A stretch of DNA of 64,000 nt from Symsagittifera roscoffensis (GCF_963678635.1 NC_087066.1:32493301-32557300), one strand, 5' to 3'; shown: positions 23,001 to 35,600, numbered from the stretch's first letter. A program made the numbers and translations. The notes: generated by a model from the sequence alone, not told the origin.

Positions 23001-25107
23001 GGGTTTATTATATCAAAAAGTGCCAATCATTAGTTTTTCTAAAGACCTCTAAGGTCGTCTAGTTGTCCTAGAAATTTGATTTTTTTTTTCAAAATAAAAT
23101 CGTTTTTTTTTTTTTTTTTTTTTTTTCGTTTATTTTTGATCATTGGATCTTTTCCAACTGTCTGTTGGCTATGTTATCAGTTTTGGTAGCTGTCTCATTT
23201 TCTTCCGACTAGCTGCCATGCTATGTTTGCGTAGCATAGGAAGTGCTGCGAAGCTCTGTTTTGCCTCTGTGTTTCAAGTTTAATTCAAATTAAGTTCAAT
23301 TCAAATATGTAGGGAAAATTACGCTCTCTAATCAGAAAATGTAAATGGAGGGAAAATGAAATTTAGCTCAGTTTCAAAAATGAGTTTTCGTTTTGGGTTT
23401 CCCAGCGGAATATTTTCAGCATCTGGCCTGAATCGCAGATTTTAGTTTCTTCGGAAGTTTTCAGTCTGAGATGTAAACCTTTATCGGAGTGAACTAAATT
23501 TCGGTCTTTTTGTCTAGGCTTCTATTTTTAAGTTCTTACAAAATTTACTTAATGTTTAGGCGCTTTTCCCACAACTGTCTAATAAACATGATATTAAGAT
23601 TTTTCGGATTGGTTAAAATCAATAAACGTAGTTCAGATTCTTTTATAGTTCGTCATGATTTTTTTTCAGGAAAAGTTTGTTCAGGCACTTTTGCGTGGTT
23701 TGACTGTTGATTTCTTTTCTGTTTATTTCCTTTGTTGGACGAAGGCGAACTGCACTATAAAACAGCAGAAATGTAAAAGTCACGAAAAACGTGATTGACT
23801 TATAGTTTCGAAAACGGAACTTAATTGGTGGATTTATCAGCGAAATAAAAAATCTACCTATTGATCCAGTTTTTTCAAGTTGGGTTAATTTTATCCAAAA
23901 AGTGTCAAGCATAAATTGGTCCTGAAACTCAAAGCGCCTTGAGGCCATCATTTTTGTCTTCGAATTTTTAAGGTTGAGGTTTAAAACAAAAACAATCTGT
24001 GTTTTTTTTCTGTTTGCTTGCGTTTATTGACTTTTTTCAACTGTCTGTTGGCTTTGTTCTTTCTATGAATTTAGAAAATGAAGGAAGTGAAAGAAATCCA
24101 TCTCTTTTTTTGTTTTTTTTCCCTAATTTGGCGATGTGTTTGAACAGACTTAAGTGATATGTATGAATAAATGTAAGGGATAGGCATGATGGAAGTTAAT
24201 ATGTTCAGAGAATTATGATGAAGCTGAGGAAGCCAGAAGTAACTGCCAATATCTGGTCTTCAGGCAAAATTACTTGCACTGGTGCTAAATCGTAAGTGAA
24301 TCTTTCCTTTCTACTGCCTTGAAGTTTTTTTAATGGACTCTATTTGGAAAGTGTGTCTACAGAAATCGAAAGAAGTCATTTTGTTCTGGCAAAATTAGGG
24401 TTCTATTGTTACGTCGAAATTTTTCCTTTCTCGTTATAGCCAGTAGAAACAGTTGTATGACAAATCATTTTGTTTTAGTGCCTCAGAAGCCAAAGTTGCC
24501 TGTCGAAGAATAGCCAGAATTCTGCAGAAAATAGGGTTCAACGTCAGTATCTATTTCAGCCTAAGAACCAATGTTTTAAAATGTCAAAGTTTTCAAGAAG
24601 AATAAGGATAGCTAAGTGCAAAAAATGAGACCATTTGAATGAGACAAAATTTGATTTCAGGTGAAGTTCTCCAAGTTCAAAGTGAACAACGTATTGGCGA
24701 CAACATCGCTGCCTTTCGGGGTGCTGCTTTCAAAACTAGCACAGACGGAGAAAATAGTTCAGTACGAGCCAGAGTTGCATCCGGCTGCCGTAGTCCGTTT
24801 CAAGGACATACCTGGAAAGCCCATCGCCAAGGTCTTCTCAACCGGCAGTGTAACACTGACTGCAAATAATGTGCAAGCAGTGCAAGATGCAGTGGTCGCT
24901 CTTTACTCGGTCGTTGAACCTTACAAAACGGCTAAAAGCGCACCGGCCTCTGAACTGACGGCAGCAGCGGGTGCAAAGCGAAGACAAAACGGAGTAGCGG
25001 GAGGCGCTGCGAGGAAACAGATGAAACGGGGCTATCCAGACAATGAGTTCGGATTTGACGAGAGTGATTCGTCCGATGAAAGTCAGTGCTCGGAAGACGA
25101 GTATTAG
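13669..25107 (+). CDS. TBPL1: TBP-like protein 1 / TRF2, long form (596 aa, 5 exons)
   Basis: The coding exons are 13669-14094, 19290-20060, 24209-24291, 24479-24542 and 24661-25107. All junction phases agree and give 596 residues. Residues about 1-360 are low-complexity, rich in Gln, Asn, Ser and Pro. The TBP-type core occupies about 362-545: repeat 1 starts at N-A-Y-I-S-L-R-N-V-V-A and includes L-R-K-I-A-L and R-K-P-E-V-T-A-N-I-W-S-S-G-K; repeat 2 includes Y-E-P-E-L-H-P-A and V-F-S-T-G-S-V-T-L-T. The Y-E-P-E-L-H-P-A and W-S-S-G-K-I-T-C-T-G wording is TBPL1-like rather than TBP-like. TRF2 binds TFIIA/TFIIB and drives TATA-less promoters in the nucleus. The tail ends in a basic patch and an acidic D/E/S stretch. 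Vertebrate TBPL1 is only the core (about 186 aa); a long N-terminal extension is known from insect TRF2. Confidence 0.9.
14095..14096 (+). promoter_or_regulatory. Probable GC (non-GT) splice donor of TBPL1 intron 1
   Basis: The junction reads ACAG|GCGAGT, which matches the 5' splice consensus except for GC in place of GT. It is in phase 0, as is the acceptor TTTTTTTAG|AAC at 19290. No better GT donor was seen near the end of the low-complexity coding sequence. Confidence 0.6.
14392..14826 (+). repeat. Long direct repeat, left copy (TBPL1 intron 1)
   Basis: About 430 bases starting GTACTCATTTTTCAATGTGG and ending CCTCGCAATTT recur almost unchanged at 15306-15739. A LINE fragment fills the gap between the two copies. 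Confidence 0.8.
14827..15305 (-). mobile_element. LINE fragment between long direct repeats (TBPL1 intron 1)
   Basis: Positions about 14885-15165 are a third copy, on the minus strand, of the RT-region sequence also found at 7550-7900 and 9240-9600. The remaining 140 bases to 15305 have no other copy in the window. There are no intact RT motifs. Confidence 0.65.
15306..15739 (+). repeat. Long direct repeat, right copy (TBPL1 intron 1)
   Basis: Near-identical to 14392-14826. Differences are single substitutions, such as GGAACTG versus CACTCG-side changes and AAAAGC versus AAAAAAGC near the end. Confidence 0.8.
16493..16570 (+). repeat. tRNA-derived SINE head
   Basis: A box-A-like TGGCGCAGAGG (16500-16510) is followed 33 bases later by a box-B-like GGTTGGAGTCC (16543-16553) and then a T-rich run. 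This is the pol III promoter layout of a tRNA-derived SINE. The stems do not pair well enough for a functional tRNA. Confidence 0.55.
17599..18321. mobile_element. Tc1/mariner-like foldback MITE
   Basis: The element starts CAGTGCTGAT and ends ATCAGCACTG, with a TA dinucleotide directly outside each end (17597-17598 and 18322-18323), the Tc1/mariner target. The two arms, about 17599-17905 and 18035-18321, are inverted repeats of roughly 300 bases (for example CTGGACAAAACGAACAAA against the complement of the right arm). No transposase is present. The open frame at 17687-17992 is a by-product of the arm. Confidence 0.85.
19290..20060 (+). CDS. TBPL1: TBPL1 exon 2
   Basis: 257 codons in phase 0 between acceptor TTTTTTTAG (19281-19289) and donor GGG|GTAAGC at 20061. 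It carries most of the Gln/Asn/Ser-rich extension, then an acidic patch (T-E-D-S-E-T) and the first strand and helix of TBP repeat 1, ending Y-K-R-E-C-G. Translation runs on for 126 bases past the donor, but that is intron. Confidence 0.9.
20061..24208. other. TBPL1 intron 2 with dispersed repeats
   Basis: The 4.1-kb intron has no gene of its own. It holds a tRNA-derived SINE head at 20658, partial copies of the dispersed family at about 20330-20520, 22700-23080 and 23620-24060, and a poly-T run at 23104-23126. Confidence 0.6.
20658..20735 (+). repeat. tRNA-derived SINE head (TGGCTGAGTGG type), copy 1
   Basis: Box A TGGCTGAGTGG (20667-20677), box-B-like GGATCGAACC (20711-20720) and a 3' CACGTAGCC are present. 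The same module recurs at 45376, where the acceptor stem pairing (GC..GCGTG with CACGTAGC) is clearer. The 5' strand here is GCGTCCGTG, so the stem is disrupted and it is not a working tRNA. Confidence 0.65.
24209..24291 (+). CDS. TBPL1: TBPL1 exon 3
   Basis: 83 bases between acceptor ATGTTCAG and donor TC|GTAAGT, phase 0 to 2. It encodes R-I-M-M-K-L-R-K-P-E-V-T-A-N-I-W-S-S-G-K and I-T-C-T-G-A-K, the beta-sheet centre of repeat 1. Confidence 0.88.
24479..24542 (+). CDS. TBPL1: TBPL1 exon 4
   Basis: 64 bases between acceptor TGTTTTAG and donor AAC|GTCAGT, phase 2 to 0. It encodes the repeat 1 helix, S-E-A-K-V-A-C-R-R-I-A-R-I-L-Q-K-I-G-F-N. Confidence 0.88.
24661..25107 (+). CDS. TBPL1: TBPL1 exon 5 (terminal)
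   Basis: 148 codons plus TAG after acceptor TTGATTTCAG. It encodes TBP repeat 2 (V-K-F-S-K-F-K-V-N-N-V-L to about residue 95) and then an Ala-rich linker, a Lys/Arg patch (G-A-K-R-R) and an acidic serine-rich C-terminus (D-S-S-D-E-S). Confidence 0.92.
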   Translation: MKFSKFKVNNVLATTSLPFGVLLSKLAQTEKIVQYEPELHPAAVVRFKDIPGKPIAKVFSTGSVTLTANNVQAVQDAVVALYSVVEPYKTAKSAPASELTAAAGAKRRQNGVAGGAARKQMKRGYPDNEFGFDESDSSDESQCSEDEY

Positions 25108-25199
25108 CCCGAAAACACTTGGGCCATTCGTTCGGTTTTCGGCTTATTTACAGTAGTTGGTGCATTATATTTCAGAGAGATTTACAAGTGTCAATTATG

Positions 25200-25205
25200 A
25201 ATAAA
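25200..25205 (+). terminator. Polyadenylation signal of TBPL1
   Basis: AATAAA lies 93 bases after the TBPL1 stop codon, a sensible distance for a 3' UTR. Confidence 0.55.
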
Positions 25206-27144
25206 TGTACCAAGTATTGTAGAGTACGGCTGGCAATGGTTCCGAACTCAGCTATCATAAGATGTCTGAATGCTTGTGATATGTGTCATTTTCAACTCTG
25301 TTTCAAATCAGTAGTGCTGTGTGACTTTTCTAATTAACACAAAGTGCCAGGATCTTTTTCTGCATAATTTACTTTTTCATTCGTTTCGTATTTTGAGGGT
25401 TCTTTAATCTAAACATGTACAATTGACCATATTTAATCACGTGTTTCAAATAAGGTAAAGTGTTAAGTTTGTCACTATCCAACTTATACTAGAAGTTAAA
25501 ATTGTACAACAGCAAGCTGCTTTTACTCCCTTGGAACCAAAAATGGATTTGAACATGATCAAAACGGTAACTTCCCAAATGACATAATTCCCAAATGGCA
25601 TAAAAAAGAAACTTCCCAAAATGGCGTAAATTTCAAGTTTTTATTGTAATTCAAACGTTTTCTTTAAATTTCTCATTCTAACATTTTGCCAGGAACGAAA
25701 GCGTGAAGAAGATTTGAAATCAGTTGCTTCCAAGCAAATGCTAAGCGACAATTTTTTCGGAAAAATTGGCCACGAGAAACATATGAATATCCGCAAGCTT
25801 ATGCTTTTTGCTTTTGATAAAAATGTCGACAATTTTATCCAGATAAAGTTTCAATCAACTATTGAATTGAATGTTTGACTAATTTTCTCACATGGTTCAC
25901 GAAAAAGTTTTCCAATTTTTTTTAATGCAACTGTTGCATGAAATTTATGCCATTTGGGAAGTTTTTCATTTTTATGCCATTTGGGAATTATGCCATTTGA
26001 GACGTAATCGATCAAACCATGGGCAAATAAACTAAGCCTGGAGTGTGAAACAGGTTATAGGGTCTATTTAAACAGTTTGAAGAGTTGTAATCATCTTCTG
26101 GTACAATATGACATACTCAGCCATTTTTGATATTTCAATTGAACCTTTAAGAATTTAAAAGCCATGATTGGTTCTGAGGTGTGCTACGGATTAGAAGACG
26201 TTGCCCAATTTTCATAAATGATCTATCAATGGTGCTATAGATTAGTGTTCAGGTGATTTTTTCCACTCAGAAATTCCATCGCTGGTAGCTCAATATACAT
26301 ATTTAACAATAAAATTTTGGGGTAAATCTAGTTTTTCTCTAAAAACATCTCTTTAAAAGCTTGTCTTTATAAGCGCTTTTACAAATCTCCCAATGCTGTT
26401 TACAGTTGATTTTTTTTAACGAATTTTTACCAAAAAAGATATTTAAAAGTATTTGAACTACCAATAGCGTGTGTGCAAACCGGACCATCTTGTAAAATAG
26501 TCATAATAGCGGTAACTAGTAATTCATGCGACATTGGCCTTTATTTATTGATTTGGACGACAACTTTGAGCTAACCGGTGCCGTGATTACTTGACCTGAC
26601 TAAATCCTGCTATATAATGTAATACTTTGAAGATATTTTCTAAGTTTCACATCTAAGCTGTCGTCCCACCCCATGATGTTTAACATTATTCGCCGTTAAT
26701 GTAGTAAGTTGAATTAGATATATACATAATTCACAGGACACTTAAGGTAAAAAAAATACTTTGAGACCAATATTTTCTACTTATTCTCGAGACGCTCATT
26801 CTTCTATAATGGCTTAAAATTTACCGACGACAAAATTAACCAAGAGAGCAGCCGTTAAAGCAATGATATTTTGTTCTTAAGCTTAAGACGAATTAAAGAC
26901 ATAATGTTCAATAGAAACATAATAACAAGAGTAAAAAATGAACAGACTTCAGCTAATTTGAAAACGACCATCCAGTACCAGCTGCAGGTACATTTTGATC
27001 AATTTAAAGACTGCTCTTTGTGAAGCTTTCATTCATAAAAAAAACTTTGGCCATTTTTTTCAGAGCAGATATGTATAGATGTGATTTACCATTTGTTGAT
27101 CTGGTTCAACTCTGACAGCAGCTGTTACGAAGAAGTCGGACATT
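25206..27144. other. Intergenic sequence between TBPL1 and the PDZ gene
   Basis: Apart from the inverted-repeat element at 25571-26002 I see no gene or repeat. It should contain the 5' UTR and promoter of the PDZ gene. Confidence 0.4.
25571..26002. mobile_element. MITE with 62-bp terminal inverted repeats
   Basis: The left end (25571-25632) and the reverse complement of the right end (25941-26002) match over about 62 bases, both built of repeated TTCCCAAATGGCATAA units. The 300-base interior has a short coding-like + strand stretch (about 25690-25880, Lys/Glu-rich, ending in a stop), possibly a transposase or host fragment. I cannot name the superfamily. Confidence 0.65.
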
Positions 27145-27252
27145 ATGGAATCAAACTCAAATAATTCTGTCTCAATGTTGGTGGGAACAAAACGGACTGT
27201 TAGCTTGACTGCAGATGGCAGTGTCTACAAGAAGTATGGTATATATTTAAAG
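27145..27252 (+). CDS. PDZ gene exon 1
   Basis: 36 codons from ATG to donor AAG|GTGAGC, phase 0. It encodes a short Ser/Asn-rich start and then R-T-V-S-L-T-A-D-G with Y-G-I-Y-L-K, the first PDZ strand and the binding-loop region. Confidence 0.65.
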
Positions 27253-30200
27253 GTGAGCTATATGTCGAAATACTAATGAATTACCGAGGATTATTGTTAT
27301 GCTGGTGATCACTTGAGGTTTTAGCCCTGATTATCCACTGATATTTTGTCTACATATATCATTTAAAAGCTCGCAAGCGAAGTGTTATACGGCCAGTCAA
27401 CAGTTTTTCAATGCTATCAAACCTGCGAATAAGTTAACCAGTTTGTCAATATGTGGGTTCTAATCATGCTCGATTTTATGCATTAATATATGATGCTACA
27501 CTGTAAGTGCGACTATTTAGCGTGCCGGGTTAACCCCAATTCCGAACTGTTGAGTGATCATTCCAAATCGAATTGAAGCAATAGATTGATACTAATAATT
27601 CCCTACTAGACTCAAATTAAGTGTTTCATTAGTTGTTCCAATCGTCGAAAAGACGACGGAATATTCTTGCTGAGTAGATTTTTCTTCAGACTAATAAAGA
27701 TTCGATGATCGTAGGGAAGACTTATATAGGTAGTTTGAGTTTTCAGAAATTTTTCTACTAATTTTTCACGTTCAAATTTGATTTTTCGCAGTTTGACTAT
27801 TCGTTTCTTTACCCTTTCGATAGGTAAGGGTATTGCAATCGGGTTCTGGACTTTTTCCCCGTGGTCAATTTTTTAGGGATGATGAATTTGAAGATATGCT
27901 CTATTTCTTTGAAAGCTCAAATAAAACTAACCTTTATATAGGTAGTACATAGGTGTAGTCCATTTCCGGGGTTCATTTTTTCAAATAGTTTTCTCAAATA
28001 AAATGTTAAATTTTAATTTTTTTCGGGTTCGTGGTTTTCTGACAAGTTTCCGTCGATTCAATTTGTTTTTTAAAATTGAATCTATATTATCTGGTACTGC
28101 TTGTTATCGGCTTATTTTGCAAAGCTTCGGATTTTTTTGATTTTATAGTTTTTTTACTACAATTCTCAAAGTTCTGGATTTAGTCGGTTTTCCAAGTCTG
28201 ATTTTTAATATTGTTATATATATTTTTTCTACGATTAAACGGTTTTGGCTGTTTTTATCGCATAATCAATTTCTATTGCGTAGTTTCGAGGGCAATCATG
28301 GTTGATGAAATCAGGTGTTATCAAATTGTTTTTTTGTTATGATTTTTTAAGACGCTCAGGCGGATTTTTTTCTTTTTTGCTGAAGTTGTACTTTCTCGAC
28401 AATTTCTTCACTGATTTTCAAAAATCTGGCACCAATGAAAGACCGTCTAATACTTTGCATGTCTGTATACTTTATAGTCTTTTTTAACCTTACTCCACCT
28501 TCAAAGGTTTTCGAAAATTTAAACGTGGGAATGTTTGACTCATTTTTCTTGGATTTTTTTGTCTCAGAGACTGCCGTACCAATTCTGAGATTAACATTTT
28601 ACTGGCAAGAACAGGTAGTGGGGATCTTTCTACATAAGCCGCTACGTCCTAAATGAAATAGAAAAATGTTGTAGCGTCAAAGAAGGCCATTTTTGACAGT
28701 TTGGTCCTTTTTTTCATATTTTCCTTAAAAACTGCAACTGCCCTCTCATATCTTCAATTAAGGGTTCAATTGAGAAAAAGCTGTTTGTGGGAATCCTCCC
28801 GGCGTCAGCAGTTACGCTCTTTTTTGTAGTCAATGAGTTTATTTCTCGAAAAAGTCAAATTTATTCGAGTATGATTGTGTTTTGTTACTTTTATCGAAAA
28901 CTACCCTGCCTATTGTCAAGGATTGTGGTTATGCTGGTAATCACTTGACATTTTAGCCCCGATCATGCACTGAAATTTTGACTACCCTGAATACTATTTT
29001 AATATCAAAATTTAAAACAAAATGATGTGTTTTTAAAATCCTCCCTGCATTAGCTAACTTCCTGTTTTTCGTAAGAATCGCATGGGAAAAAGTGAAATTT
29101 TTGAAACTTTGACCTTTTTTTTGGGATTTTTTGGTGTTCTCAAAAAATTGCCTTTCCAGTTTCAAAATTAATGGTTCAATTGGAATAGAAAATATCGGAA
29201 TTCATCGCTGGATAAGCTGGTACGCCCTTATTTATGTAGAAAAAAGCTATAGACTTCGGGAAAGTCAAGTTTGTTTATTTTTGGGACCGTTTTTAACCAC
29301 CCTGCAAAATCTGAGATGAGAGTTCGTCAAAGAAACAGGTGGCACAAAGTTTCGTGCAGAATTTTTGGTTTTTATTTTGAGTTATTGTATCGCAAGTGGC
29401 GCGAAGCTCAGCTTCGCCTCTGTTATAAAAGATCACTCCATTTTTTGTTAACAGAAAGGCAAACTCCTCAAGAACAGCAAAAGTGTTTAATTAACGAAAA
29501 ACGTGATCAACGTCTAGTTTCGAAAGTGGATTAAAATTTTCCCAACACAATCGGTTTTGAGGCGTGTTTTAACCATTTGAAACTGGAAACTAGTTTCGAG
29601 TGTATATAAAATCACGTGACAGGTTCTCCAACGAATTTGGAAAGCCAAAATTTACGATTTTGAAATTTAGTTTCTGAGCGAAAAAAGGGACTAAACTAGT
29701 AACATTTTAAACCGGTTTTACTGTCTTATTTGAAAAAGGGCAATTACGTTAATTATTGAGGTTATTCAGTGAACAAGTCTTGATATTTATAAACAAGGTT
29801 AGAGTATCAACGTTGGTGGATTGCTTTCCTCGATGCAATGGTCTCCTGAGCAAAAATCTTTAAAAAATATCATTTGGTCAATCAATCGACTACTTACAAA
29901 TCAACCACTTGATCGGGGAGGGGGATCGCGTTTGATAACTCCTTTTGTCTTGTGCCGAGAAGGTAACTCAATTGGTCATTAAGGGGGATAGGATTGCTCA
30001 AGTAAGGGGATATGGAAAAGCAGGTGGAGGGGAGGAAAATAGCCTAGCAATCTGACAAGCATAAATCAATTCGTAAAAAGCAGAAAATAATTCTTTCAAT
30101 ATTGCAACTTGAACTTAAGCTAGTTTTTGTTGAATTTAGAAGTGCAACTTCGACTTGAAAGTGGATGGCAGTTCCTACAAAATGAAGTTCTTCGTGGACA

Positions 30201-32592
30201 GAGTGGATCCAAACTCACAAGCATATCAAGCGGGAATAGTATCCGGTGAGAGCAATTAGTAAAAATTCCAAATAGCCATTCAGTATCCATTGTTAAATTT
30301 TTTGCCTTTGTGATAAGCAGGGTATTGCAACCGGGTATTAAACTTTTTCCCAGTAAGCAACTTCACAAGATTTTTCAGTGGATATAGTAGTATTGTATCT
30401 TGTCCCGGATCCTGTGCGGGGGGTCCTTCCTAAGGGGGGGGGGGGGGTGGGGTGTCCTCGCGTAAAGCAAAATCATAGGAAAGGGGTCCTTGATTTTTTG
30501 GAGGACCCTCTTCCTAGGATTTAGTAAACGAAAGAAATTTTCCACCCTAAAAGCAGAAGACCCCCTACTTAGGATCTTGCTAAGTTTAGCTTAACAACAA
30601 GGGACACGATACAAATTTCATTCTAATTCCAAATTTTGGGGTCCTAATTTTTGGTCCTGGTTAATTATATGAATTATATTAATTGATATATTTGTTTCGG
30701 GTAAATGAACTTTCGACCTAGTTGAAATTTGTTAGTGAACGGGGATAGACTTTTATGGTATATAATAAAAATTCGCCGGCGATTTTGGCTGCGTAGCTTA
30801 ACTGTTGGCAGCAGTAAATTAGTTCCTTAACTTGACCTATATTTTTTGGTGAAAAGTAGTAAATTGAAACTACTCTCCAAAGGCGGCGGCCGTTTCTGGG
30901 CAAATTATACCAAATGATACGTTCGTCAAATTTTGAAATGAGAAAAATGAAATTAGAGGGAACTTGGTGTTTTTAAGATATTCATAATTAACTCTATACA
31001 ATTTAGAGGGTTTTCAACCATACCAAAAAAATTCAAAGTTCCAAACCGGGGAAGAACAGTAAGCTGTTTTTCTCTAGAGGGAAAAGGAAGTTTCAATAAG
31101 GAAAGGACGAGTAGAAAAGGAACAGGTGAAAAGTAAATGAAAAAGTGCACCGAGCTTTTTTGCAAAAACTTGGTGCATTTCAACAAAATAAAAGTGTTTC
31201 CGGTAGTTCATTTAGTTTTTTACCGCCGGAAAGTAGACAAGACTAAAAGTATCTGCTAGGTATCTTTTATCTCCACTGGCTGACATGTAGCAGCTTGGAG
31301 AGGCGTTGGAAAAAAACATTGAAATTGGGAAAAACCGAGTTACTCCAAGTTTGTCCTTAAAACAAACTTATTATGACAGTTCTAACCAAAGAACTTTTGA
31401 TATCTTTTTCTCATTCTTTGTTAGTTCTAATAACTTTACTTGCGACGTTTTAATTAAGTTGAGACCTTATGACGGCTTAATTGGTATGAAAACTTTTCCT
31501 TGGAAAAGTACTTGAACGACTACAAGTTCTTATGATTGCACGCTTTTTTGCACGATACAGCCAGATTTAAACTTATCAGGAGTGTCCAACGTACTGTTAT
31601 ATGTTGCCCAGGAACTATAAACACAGCCTTCTGGGCCATTCGAGGGGAATAGTTTTCTGTCTTTTCAATAACTTGAAAAAACCAAAAGTTTTACATTGAA
31701 TATTTTATCTGCACAAGGTTATGCAGTTAACTTTCGAACACTGGCAGTCTTTAGCTCTGTCATGTGCACACCGCCATATGTCTACAAAACAGCGACCTAG
31801 AATAAACTGACTTTTACCTCTGCCAGAATAATAATTTGAATTTTGAGACCTAAACAACTGGAACTTTGAAAACTTTTCAGCTACCTCTTTTTAGTTAATG
31901 GCCTTGAGAACGGTTTTATGGTTTGGATAGCGTTCAATTGAGACGTTCAGTAATTCAAGTAATACTTGCCGACTTTCTGGGGTTTGCCTATTTATCATTT
32001 ATCAAAAGATTTAATTACTTACTTATTTTCTGGCTTACTTATCCTTTACTTATTCTTTTTTATTCAACTACTTCCTCACTTAGTTTTTTTACTGTACCTA
32101 ACTTTAAAATTTTACTTTTTATTTACTTGTGATTCAAATTCTTCTCACTTTGCGTTTTTCCCTTTTACTTTATTAATGTCATGCTTTGATTTATTTTAAT
32201 TTACTTAACTTTGCTTTACATTACTTTACTTAAAAATACATAATTTCATTTACTTAAATATACCTAAATTTTAAAAACCAACCTTCCAACACACTTTTTA
32301 TTTACATGCTAACATACATACATTTTGCATAGCTGCAAAATGTACACACATACTTGGATACATACAGACAGACAAAACAACAAGCATACATCACTTTACT
32401 TTGCCTAACTTTACTTCATTTACTTAATTCACTTATTTCTTTTTACATGATTCAACTTTACTCAACACCACCTAATCAACTTTACTTTGATGTTTTCACT
32501 GCTTTTTGCGTTCTTTCTTTACTTTACTTTACTCTGCCTTACTCTATCTTATTTTCTTTTACTTTACCAACTCACCTACTCACTTACTTACG

Positions 32593-32631
<39 letters not shown>

Positions 32632-35600
32632 CTACTTACTTACTTACTTACTTACTTACATACTTACTTGCTTACTTCTTTTTCACTTACTCAATTTCTT
32701 ACTTACTGACTTACTTTTTACATACCTAATTACTTACTTACTCACTTTTTTACTTGCTTCCTAACTTAGTTACTTACTGACTAACTTAATTACAAATCTA
32801 CTTACCCACCTCCCTTCTTATTTACCTAATTTCCTTTTTGCTTACCATCCTACTTTTTACTGACTTACTTAATTGCTTGCTCACAGACTTCCTTACTTAC
32901 TCCCATACTTACTTACGCTTTTCTTACATACAGTCATTGCAATTATGTCCATTTTAATTTTTATATAAGTTTACTTCTTTTTTAATTTAGTTTTCTTTGT
33001 TTTAATTCATTTTACCTAACCTTTTCTTTTTTACCAGCTTTTCATCTCAGTTCACTTAACTTCATCTTACTTTCCTTTTTTTTTGGTTAAATCACTTACT
33101 TACTTTCTTACTTACTCACTTGCCTACTTACTTAATTAGTTACTTACTTACTTAATTACTTACTTCCTTTTTTACAAAATTACTTGCTTATTTACTTTCT
33201 GCCTAGTTACTTACCTACTTTTCAGTTTACTTCACTTTACATAAACCTAATTAAATTTAGGCTATTTTACTGAGCTTTTTTTTACTTTAATTCATTTCAG
33301 CTTACTTCCTTTACTTAAGTGTTAGTCTTATACCTACCTAACTATACTTTTATTTCTTCCTTCACTTTATTTTGCTTTACTTTACTTAGTCTTAGCTAAC
33401 TTTACCTATTTTTATTTTACTGTTTTTACCTAAACTCCCAATAAACTTACTCGCTTTACTTAACCTTACTTTTATTTTACTTTATCTTCACTTTACCTAA
33501 CTTCACATTGTTTTACTTTATTTTAGTTTAGTTTACTTAACTTACTCTACATTACTTCATTCTTTAATTTCTTTTCAATTAAATCCTTACTTATTTTTTT
33601 TCTTAAGTTTTGTTTCTTTACCTTTTCACATTTACGTACTCCTACTTACTTACCTAATTTTACTTTAAATTACTTCTTTATTTTTTCTACCTAATTTAAC
33701 TCAATTTCACTCAAATCTATATATCTATGCCTACTTAGTTAAGTCATTTATTGCCTTACCTAGATAAATCATTTATTGCCTTACCTAGATAATCATATAG
33801 ATACTTTCTTACATACTTTCTGACATACCTATATAAAAAAATCTTCACACATACTTCTTCAAATTTCTAAATACACAATCCCATTGATAACACTCAATGG
33901 GATACACAATCACATTGAGTGTTATTGTTTATAGTAACAAAAAGTAACTCAATTTCTGTAAAGTACCTGAATCCAAAGTACGGTAGTAATGATAGGTACT
34001 TTGAAACCTCAGAGGTTAAGCCGATTTTGTTTATAAATATCCATATCTATGTGTAGTGACCCTTGATTGCAATAGAAAAAAAGTTGAAACTTTGAATGGT
34101 GGGTTGGTTGGATAGATGTACGGAGGTAAAGCTAGATATACCAACGGATAGAAGCCTGTATGAAGGACGGTTTGATGAGTGGCTGGTTGGAACAAAACTT
34201 GATTGGATGAATGGATGGCTGAAAGTATGAACACTTGAATGGACGGTTAGATGAATAGATGGCTAGAGGCATGGCCGGTTGAATTAACGGGCAATAGTTA
34301 TCCCGGCTTGGCTCGTCGCTGCGCTCCTCGGGAACGCCTCCCGCTTCTATAGTTCAGCTTACACCTCAACAAGCGTGATTCATATTCAGGAAGGGTGATA
34401 CCAAAGCAACTATTGACAAAAGCTATTGACAAAAAGCACTATTGACAAAAAAAAGCACTATTGACAAAATTGTATCACCTAATGTATGACAAGTGTTTGA
34501 AAGTTTTATGTGCTAATTGTTTTTTGCTTGCTAGACATTGAGTGCGTTTGTTGCTTCATTTAAATGCCTGTGACATTTATTTGCCATCTTTTTGAAGTAA
34601 AAATTTCCTTGGGATAAGTTTTTATGTTTAGCTATATCTTATACAGTAATGACTAAAGAAAACAGGGCAGGGTAGAGTAGTGTAGTACAAAGGTTAAACA
34701 TCCAGTCCTAGATCCAGATATCTGGCCACCTATCCTTACGTCTATCAAGTCAATCGCCATTAGTAAAAACGTCCATCTGCTAAATCTTTGAAGCAACCAT
34801 TCAACCAGTCATCTATCCATCAAGCAGCTATGCAACCAGTCAACCAACCATCGCGTCATTCGACCAGCCATTTATTTATCCATTGATCCGTCCAACAATT
34901 TGTACATCAGCAATCTATGTGCTCATCGTCCATCCTTTCAGCCGCTCAAACATCTTATCACCCATCCATTCACCAAGCTATCCATCCTATCGGTCGTCTG
35001 TCTAAGCGGCATCAATCTATCCGTCCATCTAACTACCAAGTGAGTCATACATCCATTCATCGGACGAGCCATTATTACATCCATTGATACATCCAACCGT
35101 CCATACAGCAGCAATCTATGTACTCATCGTTCAGCCTTTCAGCCATCCAAACATCTTGTCATCCAATCATCCACAAAGCTACCTATCCAATCAGTCATTC
35201 ATCCAAGTGGCAATATTCTTTCCATCCATAGAATAACCAACCAGCCACCCATCTATTCAATCAACCAAAAAGTTTTCGTCTAATCAACCATCCACCCATG
35301 CAATCAGCCATCCATCCATCTAACCTGTTAATACCGGGTATCCGTTCACCAAAAAATTGATCGGTCTAGCTATCCAACCAGACGTCCAGCAATTAGTCAC
35401 TTTCTTGTCCACCAAGCGATCCATTTATTCAGACACCTAAAAGTCAGCTCGCCAATCCATCCAGCTATCTATTTAGCCATTCAGCCACGCATGGTTCAAC
35501 CCTACCAACCACCCATCCTGCCATCCATCCTCCAAGCCAACTATCCATTCAGTCATTCATCAAGCTATTCAGCCAAGCATTAATCCATCCTACCTTCCAT

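Larger units (their letters stand above)
27253..30139. other. PDZ gene intron 1
   Basis: No nested gene is seen. It contains a copy of the 60-base dispersed motif (about 27811-27875), partial dispersed-family sequence at about 29390-29545, and the first copy of a 210-base direct repeat (29546-29759). Confidence 0.5.

Noticed and set aside
32583-32680. CRISPR-like array
   Set aside because: The repeats are 4 bases long with no spacers; it is a simple microsatellite in a eukaryotic intron.
32354-32764. 136-residue open frame rich in Leu/Tyr/Thr
   Set aside because: It is translation of the CTTA tetranucleotide tract (repeating L-L-T-Y), not a protein gene.
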